This document shows, piece by piece, positions 6,078 through 10,811 of a DNA stretch of 10,811 nt. Every line of letters starts with the position of its first letter. The first letter of the stretch is position 1. Below the pieces are notes generated by a model, which made no database searches, had not been told where the DNA came from, and worked only from the letters and a program-made list of their open reading frames with translations. Origin of the DNA: Planctomycetaceae bacterium (lineage in GTDB: Bacteria > Planctomycetota > Planctomycetia > Pirellulales > Pirellulaceae); contig PAJC01000003.1 of the NCBI GenBank assembly GCA_002705165.1, positions 1 through 10,811 on the forward strand, in the 5' to 3' direction. Position numbers and translations under genes: made by a program.

Positions 6078-6560
6078 TTACCCGTTGTTTGCGTCGGCAA
6101 CCTGCCGCATGACACTTAACGTTTCCAACACAGCTTTGGCCGCTTCTTCGCCCTTATTTCCAACCGTACCACCAGCACGGTTCATAGCCTGTTCCATCGA
6201 TTGACACGTCAACAACCCAAAGCCTATCGGAAGTTCATACTCCAAGCTCAGATTCCCCAAGCTGTTGGCGACTTGTGTATTGATATATAAGTCATGAGTC
6301 GTCTCCCCCTTGATAACAGCTCCCAGGCAAATGACGCCTGCATATTGCCGTGAAGCGACAAACTCTTTAGCAACAATTGGCAATTCCCAGGCGCCTGGCA
6401 CCCAGGCTACAACTATATCGTCTTCATTGATTCCAGCATCTACCAATGTTGCCATGGCACCGTCGTGTAATCGCCGGGTAATATTCTCATTATAGCGCGA
6501 AACAACAATGGCATATTTACCATCAACATTGTCTGTTTTACTTTCAAAAGTCTGTGGCAT
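6078..6560 (-). CDS. ribH: 6,7-dimethyl-8-ribityllumazine synthase
   Basis: Lumazine synthase condenses 5-amino-6-ribitylamino-uracil with 3,4-dihydroxy-2-butanone 4-phosphate, the penultimate step of riboflavin synthesis, in the cytosol; family members form pentamers or 60-mer capsids. The 160 residues match the family length. Active-site segments are SRYNENIT (21-28), GAWELP (56-61), GAVIKGETTH (80-89) with the catalytic histidine at 89, PIGFGLLT (111-118) with the ring-stacking F114, and the phosphate-binding R128 in NRAGG. The ATG at 6560 is well supported by AAGGAG (6573-6568) 7 nt upstream. The gene sits 32 bp after rho and 43 bp before nusB; ribH-nusB adjacency is common in bacteria. 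No other rib gene is present and no FMN riboswitch was seen. Confidence 0.97.
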   Translation of the reverse strand: MPQTFESKTDNVDGKYAIVVSRYNENITRRLHDGAMATLVDAGINEDDIVVAWVPGAWELPIVAKEFVASRQYAGVICLGAVIKGETTHDLYINTQVANSLGNLSLEYELPIGFGLLTCQSMEQAMNRAGGTVGNKGEEAAKAVLETLSVMRQVADANNG

Positions 6561-6592
6561 CCCACCACTCCTTCACTTAGCTGAATCTCTCG

Positions 6593-8158
6593 TTATGATT
6601 GCTTTGACTCAGATTCTTCCGGGTTAATACTCATCAGGAATTCTGCATTGGAATTCGAGGTTGCGACTTTCCTTACCAACAATTCCATCGCTTCTGCGGA
6701 ATCCAGGTCAGCCAGAGCGCGTCTGGTAAGCGAAATTCGACGATGCTCTTCAGGGTCAAGCAATATTTCTTCACGTCTCGTTCCACTAGCATTAATATCG
6801 ATCGTCGGAAAAATTCGTTTCTCCATAATCTTTCGGCTCAGCACAATCTCCAAATTCCCTGTCCCTTTGAACTCCTCAAAGATTACGTCATCCATACGAC
6901 TACCGGTATCGACTAATGCCGTTGCCAGAATCGTTAAAGAACCTCCTTCTTCAACACTGCGAGCGGACCCAAAGAATCGCTTGGGGTACTGTAGTGCATT
7001 AGCATCGATCCCACCGGTGAGCACTTTCCCGGACGCCGGACATTCTGAATTCCAGGCTCTTGCCAGACGGGTAATCGAATCGAGAAAGATAATTACATCT
7101 CGACCACATTCGACCATCCGTTTAGCCTTTTCAATCACCATTTCAGAAACCTGAACGTGTCGGGATGCGGGCTCATCAAATGTCGAACTGATGACTTCAC
7201 AGTTCTCACCACGGACTTCACGTTCCATGTCGGTGACTTCCTCTGGGCGTTCATCAATCAACAACATGATAACGTAAGCGTCAGGAAAATTTGTTAATAC
7301 AGCACGCGCCATTTGTTGCAGCAAAACAGTCTTACCTGTTCGCGGCGGACTAACGATCAACCCTCGCTGTCCAAAACCAATCGGTGTCACCATATCGACC
7401 ACTCTGGTCGAATGTTCCCGGGGATCATGTTCGAGCATCATTCGCTTGGAAGGATGAAGAGGGGTTAAATCATCGAAGTGCACACGATTGACATTGTCCG
7501 AAGGATCCTGATTATTAACCGACTCAACTCGCAACAATGCGAAGTACCGTTCGTTCTCTTTAGGGGGGCGAATCTGACCGGCAACCGTCACGCCTGTTTG
7601 CAAGTTAAAACGTCGGATCTGACTCGGAGACACGTAGATATCATCGGGACAAGACAAATAGTGATAGTCCGGACTTCGCAAAAACCCAAATCCATCGGGA
7701 AGGATTTCGAGCGTACCAACTCCAAACATTAAGCCGCTGGTCTTGACTAATCGCTTGAGAATCAAAAAGATCAATTCCTGACGCTTTAAGCCTGTGGCAT
7801 CCTCAATGCCTGCTTTTTCTGCTTCGACCAGCAACTCAGACATGCTCATTCTCTGGAGTTGTCCTAAATCGGTTTGTGCCTCGGGTGAATGGACGATCTG
7901 CTCACTTAGCTTTTCACCCCGCTGAAGCTCCCGAGTTATTTTCTCGGCTAAAGACAAGGGTTCATGGGTACTCTGGCGATTAATATATTCGCCATCGGTA
8001 TCTTTAAAGTCGCGTTCAGCGGACGATTCGTTACGCACAGACTTTTTCTCTCGAATCAAAGCACGATTCAACGGACCTCGGCGATCGCCACGGTTTCCGG
8101 ACAAAGAAGAGGGCTGCTCCGGTGATGGGCGACTAGTATCGGATTGCGAATCACTCAT
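6593..8158 (-). CDS. rho: Transcription termination factor Rho
   Basis: Rho is a hexameric RNA-dependent ATPase that terminates transcription. This copy has 521 residues, about 100 more than E. coli Rho. A polar, charged N-terminal extension (1-100) precedes the Rho_N helical domain (about 104-139). The RNA-binding cold-shock-like fold (147-215) contains DGFGFL and [12 protein letters not shown]. The motor has Walker A PPRTGKT (271-277, RT replacing the KA of E. coli), DERPEE (302-307) with the catalytic glutamate, Walker B IIFLDS (356-361), the Q-loop SGKVLTGG (376-383) and SGTRREE (458-464) with the arginine finger. The frame is open to 8209, inside coaE. The ATG at 8158 follows GAGAAGGTG and comes just 2 nt after the coaE stop, so the two genes are probably translationally coupled. 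Confidence 0.97.
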   Translation of the reverse strand: MSDSQSDTSRPSPEQPSSLSGNRGDRRGPLNRALIREKKSVRNESSAERDFKDTDGEYINRQSTHEPLSLAEKITRELQRGEKLSEQIVHSPEAQTDLGQLQRMSMSELLVEAEKAGIEDATGLKRQELIFLILKRLVKTSGLMFGVGTLEILPDGFGFLRSPDYHYLSCPDDIYVSPSQIRRFNLQTGVTVAGQIRPPKENERYFALLRVESVNNQDPSDNVNRVHFDDLTPLHPSKRMMLEHDPREHSTRVVDMVTPIGFGQRGLIVSPPRTGKTVLLQQMARAVLTNFPDAYVIMLLIDERPEEVTDMEREVRGENCEVISSTFDEPASRHVQVSEMVIEKAKRMVECGRDVIIFLDSITRLARAWNSECPASGKVLTGGIDANALQYPKRFFGSARSVEEGGSLTILATALVDTGSRMDDVIFEEFKGTGNLEIVLSRKIMEKRIFPTIDINASGTRREEILLDPEEHRRISLTRRALADLDSAEAMELLVRKVATSNSNAEFLMSINPEESESKQS

Positions 8159-8160
8159 CC

Positions 8161-8790
8161 TTACACCTTCTCTCTGCCAAACGAAGCGAATGTGGACAAT
8201 GCCTGCCACACATTTCCAATCATTTCGGCCGTACGCAGTGAATCACCATTATTGTCAATAATAAAGTCTGCTCGGCTTCGCTTTCGGGCAAGATTCCACT
8301 GGGCAGCTTCACGAGAATGAAGTTCATCTTCCTCCCAACCTCGCTGTTGGCAACGCTTCAACCTTACTTCATCCGAAGCATCCACAAAAATAATCTGATG
8401 ACAGAGCGATTGCCAACCTGTCTCCAACAATAATGCAGCGTCCACAATGACAACGTTGGAGGCAGACTCGGCAATAAACGCTTCTAATTCCTTTTCAATC
8501 AACGGATGGGTTACCGCCTGCAGAAATTCTCTGTCTCTTTCAGCCTGAATGGTTTGAGCAAATACCAAAGCTGCTACTTTAGAACGATCAATTTCCGATG
8601 AATCATCTAAGACATCATTGCCCCATTGTTCTACTAAACATGCCTTCACATCTTCCTGCAATAACACACGATGGCCAACCTGATCAGCATTAAACACAGC
8701 GGCGCCAAACGACTGGAATTGCTGGGCTATGTAACTCTTGCCGCTGCCAATTCCGCCACAAATGCCGCAAATAACTGTCTGCTTTGTCAT
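8161..8790 (-). CDS. coaE: Dephospho-CoA kinase
   Basis: CoaE phosphorylates the 3' hydroxyl of the ribose in dephospho-CoA with ATP, the final step of coenzyme A synthesis, in the cytosol. From the ATG at 8790 it has 209 residues, normal for the family. It shows the P-loop GGIGSGKS (12-19), NADQVGH (34-40; usually DADxxxH, the key aspartate D36 is kept), THPLIEKEL (94-102), [14 protein letters not shown] (113-126) and the lid and base-binding end [20 protein letters not shown] (163-182). The start is uncertain: an ATG at 8805 and a GTG at 8832 are in frame and none has a clear Shine-Dalgarno. I chose 8790 because it begins just before the first beta strand. It is the first gene of the operon and ends 2 nt before rho. 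Confidence 0.95.
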   Translation of the reverse strand: MTKQTVICGICGGIGSGKSYIAQQFQSFGAAVFNADQVGHRVLLQEDVKACLVEQWGNDVLDDSSEIDRSKVAALVFAQTIQAERDREFLQAVTHPLIEKELEAFIAESASNVVIVDAALLLETGWQSLCHQIIFVDASDEVRLKRCQQRGWEEDELHSREAAQWNLARKRSRADFIIDNNGDSLRTAEMIGNVWQALSTFASFGREKV

Positions 8791-8844
8791 AGTTGAAAGG
8801 GACATAGTTAACCGAAGATTGAACTCCAGCACTTTAAGATTCGC

Positions 8845-8907
8845 CTAGGGAACCACAAACGTGGACTGAACTCCGGCGCCAAAGCTCCGGTGGACAATAA
8901 AACCTAG
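8845..8907 (-). ncRNA. Potential three-way-junction RNA in the coaE-rho leader
   Basis: On the minus strand CTAGG (8907-8903) can pair with CCTAG (8849-8845). The loop it closes contains two hairpins: CCGGAGC-TTTG-GCGCCGG (8890-8873, one A-G mismatch) and CCAC-GTTT-GTGG (8864-8853). A second GTCCAC copy at about 8895-8890 could compete for the same GTGG strand, giving two alternative folds. This is folding by eye of short stems. Function, if any, is inferred from its position in the leader of an operon that includes rho. Confidence 0.35.
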
Positions 8908-8930
8908 ACCAATAAAAAGCCGCTCCAGCA

Positions 8931-9047
8931 TCAAACAGGAAAGGAAAAGTAGTAGGGAAGAATAATCAACAATCGCGATAAACGGGGATGTTTAGGCTTT
9001 TGTTGTAAGAAAAGATAATAAGGTGAGCCTTCAAGTAAGCGGAGCAT
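8931..9047 (-). CDS. Possible 38-residue leader peptide ORF upstream of coaE-rho
   Basis: An ATG at 9047 opens 38 codons ending in TGA. The peptide begins MLRLLEGSPYYLFLQQ and is basic and aromatic, with no family I recognise. AGGGGAG lies upstream but very close, so translation is not assured. The ORF begins about 20 nt after the predicted start of transcription. E. coli rho also has a short leader ORF (rhoL), which makes the placement suggestive, but the sequences are not claimed to be related. A chance ORF is at least as likely. Confidence 0.25.
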   Translation of the reverse strand: MLRLLEGSPYYLFLQQKPKHPRLSRLLIILPYYFSFPV

Positions 9048-9074
9048 GACTCCCCTATTTGGAGGTATGAGTAC

Positions 9075-9103
9075 ATTATAGGCACAGATTTAAGATGTAT
9101 CCA
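9075..9103 (-). promoter_or_regulatory. Sigma-70-like promoter of the coaE-rho-ribH-nusB operon
   Basis: On the minus strand a perfect -10 TATAAT (9080-9075) follows TGGATA (9103-9098, 4 of 6 matches to TTGACA) at the ideal 17-bp spacing. TTGGAT at 18 bp is an alternative -35. The predicted start is near 9067, giving a leader of roughly 275 nt before coaE. It lies 28-56 bp after the polA stop, so the operon can be expressed independently of polA. Confidence 0.65.
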
Positions 9104-9108
9104 ATTAC

Positions 9109-9126
9109 CGAAATTTGGGTATTTCG
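9109..9126 (-). other. Small hairpin just after the polA stop
   Basis: CGAAAT (9126-9121 on the minus strand) pairs with ATTTCG (9114-9109) around a 6-nt loop, beginning 5 nt after the polA stop codon. It is AT-rich and has no T-run behind it, so it would be a weak terminator at best. It may protect the 3' end of the message or be coincidental. Confidence 0.25.
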
Positions 9127-9130
9127 AATT

Positions 9131-10811
9131 TTATTTACATTCTGCCCAGGTGGCTCCGACGTTGATATCAACCTTGAGAGGAACGGAAAGATCAGCGGCT
9201 CCGGACATTTCTTCGCGTACCATTTTTTCAAGCCTTTCAAGCTCGGCAGCAGGTACTTCAAACACCAATTCATCATGGATTTGCAACAATAACCGGGCTT
9301 CAAAATCTTCCTCTTCCAATCGAGCAAGTACTTCGATCATCGCAATCTTGATAATATCTGCTGCTGATCCCTGAATCACTGTATTAATAGCAATCCGTTC
9401 CGACAAGTTTCGTTGCCGCTTGTCTTTCAAAGTATCCGGGTTACGCACGTCACTAACAGGCCGCCTACGCCCAAGAATCGTACCGACGGACCGTTCCTGA
9501 TGAGCCAAAGCCAGAGTCTCGAGCATGAACTTTTCGATACCAGGATACTGAGCGAAATAAGTATCAATAAACTCCGCAGCTTCGGCTTTAGAGATTCCTA
9601 AACTCTTGGCTAAACCAAAGGCAGACTGTCCATAAATGACCCCAAAATTCACCGCCTTGGCATTACTACGCATCTCGCTGGTTACTTCGTCCAACTCAAC
9701 GTTATACACTTCAGCGGCCACTTTGGCATGAATATCCCGATCGTCGATGAATGACTGCTGTAATGTATCGTCACCACTAAAGTGAGCAAGTACTCTAAGC
9801 TCCACTTGAGAATAGTCTGCTGCCAGTAACTTCCAGCCTTCCTGCCGAGGAATAAAAGCTTCCCGGATCTGACGCCCTGCTTCACTACGGATCGGAATAT
9901 TCTGCAGATTTGGATCTGCACTACTTAACCGACCAGTTGCCGCCACGTCCTGATTAAAAGCTGAGTGAACTCGTGATGTTTCCTCATTAACCAACCCCGG
10001 CAATGCGTCTACATAGGTGCTCTTGAGTTTAGCGATCTGTCGATACTCAAGTACCAGCCGAGGAAGTTCACCAACATCCATTGCAGCGAGTTGATTCAAT
10101 ACCTCAGCATCCGTGCTGGCACCAGTTTTTGTCTTTTTAATGATTGGTAAAGCCAGATCTTCAAACAGCACTTTACTAAGCTGTTTGGGGGAGTCAATAT
10201 TGAACTCACTTCCGGCTTCCTGATGAATAGATTCTCGTAAGGATACGAGCCTTACAGCAAACCGTTCACTCATGGCACGTAGCAATTCTGTATCAATGCG
10301 AATCCCATTGCATTCCATCTCCACCAGAACTTCAATTAGTGGCAATTCCACATCATGCAACAAACTCGTCAACTCTTTATCATCGATCATCGTTTCTAAT
10401 ATGCCGACTAATCGAAGAACAACATCCGCATCTTCTGCGGCGTAGTGAGTAACTTTACTGAGAGGTGCCTGATCAATCGTGATTTGTTTCTTACCTTTGC
10501 CGCACAATTCTTCGAAAGACACTGGCTTATGATTCAGATATCGGGAAGACAACGTATCTAATTTGTGATTTCGAACTCCAGGTTCCAGCAGATAATGGGC
10601 AACTAGCGTATCAAAGTAAAGTCCCTGCATACGGATCCCATGCTGTCGGAGGACAACCATATCAAACTTCAGATTTTGACCTATCTTTTTGATATGCGGA
10701 TCTTCGAGGATAACTCGCATCACTTCACGAACTTCATCTGCGTCAAGCTGCACGTCTTCTTCGCGACTTTTGACCGGAACGTAATAAGCAATTCCTTCTT
10801 CCCATGCAAAA
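9131..10811 (-). CDS. polA: DNA polymerase I, C-terminal part (5' end outside window)
   Basis: This is the Klenow-like part of DNA polymerase I, which fills gaps and replaces RNA primers in replication and repair. The frame is open to the right edge, giving 559 residues; the GTG at 10753 is internal, as the preceding codons (FAWEEGIAYYVP...) match the proofreading domain. Counting from the first visible residue, NLKFD (46-50; D50 matches E. coli D424) and YAAED (123-127; Y497 and D501) indicate a working 3'-5' exonuclease. The polymerase has TGRLSS (292-297), motif A DYSQVELR (332-339), motif B with K385, F389 and Y393 (E. coli K758, F762, Y766), and motif C HDE (512-514). The 5' nuclease domain would lie outside the window. 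The C-terminus is complete. coaE follows on the same strand after 340 bp. Confidence 0.98.
   Translation of the reverse strand, partial: FAWEEGIAYYVPVKSREEDVQLDADEVREVMRVILEDPHIKKIGQNLKFDMVVLRQHGIRMQGLYFDTLVAHYLLEPGVRNHKLDTLSSRYLNHKPVSFEELCGKGKKQITIDQAPLSKVTHYAAEDADVVLRLVGILETMIDDKELTSLLHDVELPLIEVLVEMECNGIRIDTELLRAMSERFAVRLVSLRESIHQEAGSEFNIDSPKQLSKVLFEDLALPIIKKTKTGASTDAEVLNQLAAMDVGELPRLVLEYRQIAKLKSTYVDALPGLVNEETSRVHSAFNQDVAATGRLSSADPNLQNIPIRSEAGRQIREAFIPRQEGWKLLAADYSQVELRVLAHFSGDDTLQQSFIDDRDIHAKVAAEVYNVELDEVTSEMRSNAKAVNFGVIYGQSAFGLAKSLGISKAEAAEFIDTYFAQYPGIEKFMLETLALAHQERSVGTILGRRRPVSDVRNPDTLKDKRQRNLSERIAINTVIQGSAADIIKIAMIEVLARLEEEDFEARLLLQIHDELVFEVPAAELERLEKMVREEMSGAADLSVPLKVDINVGATWAECK

Larger units (their letters stand above)
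8791..9130 (-). other. Leader and intergenic region between polA and the coaE-rho operon
   Basis: These 340 bases separate the polA stop from the preferred coaE start, with both genes on the minus strand. In the direction of transcription they hold a small hairpin just after polA, a good sigma-70-like promoter, a possible 38-codon ORF and a foldable 63-nt segment close to coaE, each listed separately. No strong intrinsic terminator for polA was found. A TTTTT run at 8917-8913 has no stable hairpin in front of it. Confidence 0.75.

Noticed and set aside
6035..6115. Extended NusB start at 6115
   Set aside because: It lies within the end of ribH, while the ATG at 6034 has a well-spaced AAGGAAG and gives the usual NusB length.
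6648..7154. 168-codon plus-strand ORF inside rho
   Set aside because: It is antisense to the highly conserved Rho motor domain and rich in Ser/Arg, as expected for a shadow frame; no start signal or family.
8159..8209. Extended Rho start at 8209
   Set aside because: It overlaps the end of coaE; the ATG at 8158 has a Shine-Dalgarno and the tight TAAGGATG junction typical of coupled genes.
8903..8935. TTTTT run after GGAGCGGC as an attenuator in the coaE leader
   Set aside because: No stem with an allowable loop forms directly before the T-run.
10751..10753. GTG as the polA start
   Set aside because: The frame continues upstream to the window edge with residues that match the proofreading domain of DNA polymerase I, so the gene is truncated by the window only.
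1..10811. Mobile elements, CRISPR arrays, tRNA/rRNA genes, defence or toxin-antitoxin systems
   Set aside because: No transposase-like ORF, terminal inverted repeats with target duplication, regularly spaced repeats, tRNA cloverleaf or known defence motif was seen; all long ORFs are accounted for by core genes.

Overview
The window looks like chromosomal core sequence from a planctomycete. The evidence is two tandem outer-membrane porins of the BBP2/OmpL-like type that is abundant in Planctomycetes, an amt with a signal peptide, a Rho with a long extra N-terminal region, and a polA / coaE / rho order that I recall from planctomycete genomes. Base composition is near or slightly below 50% GC, which would fit a Gimesia- or Rubinisphaera-like lineage better than a high-GC one. 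The genus is a guess and no 16S is present.

Layout, left to right. (1) 1-1046, minus: the 5' part of an ammonium transporter gene (amt), running off the left edge. Its 401-bp upstream gap holds a textbook sigma-54 -24/-12 promoter, a 13-bp palindrome at enhancer distance and a long hairpin in the mRNA leader. (2) 1448-4026, minus: two paralogous 16- to 18-strand-type porins, with a clear intrinsic terminator between them. (3) 4042-4508: a palindrome- and repeat-rich divergent control region between the second porin and ftsY. (4) 4509-5567, plus: ftsY, the signal recognition particle receptor, the only plus-strand gene. (5) 5564-8790, minus: a tight operon transcribed coaE > rho > ribH > nusB, whose last gene ends tail-to-tail with ftsY with overlapping stop codons. 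(6) 8791-9130: the leader of that operon, with a good sigma-70-like promoter, a possible 38-codon leader ORF and a foldable three-way junction. (7) 9131-10811, minus: the C-terminal 559 codons of DNA polymerase I (polA), running off the right edge.

The genes are mostly housekeeping. ftsY targets membrane and exported proteins such as the porins and Amt. rho and nusB, which act in transcription termination and antitermination, share a transcript with coaE (last step of coenzyme A synthesis) and ribH (riboflavin synthesis). Amt is wired to nitrogen control by sigma-54. I found no transposase, phage gene, CRISPR array, tRNA, rRNA or defence system. The most interesting signals are non-coding: the amt promoter plus leader hairpin, the coaE-rho leader, the palindromes in front of the second porin and ftsY, and the acidic 12-bp repeat that ends nusB on top of the ftsY stop.
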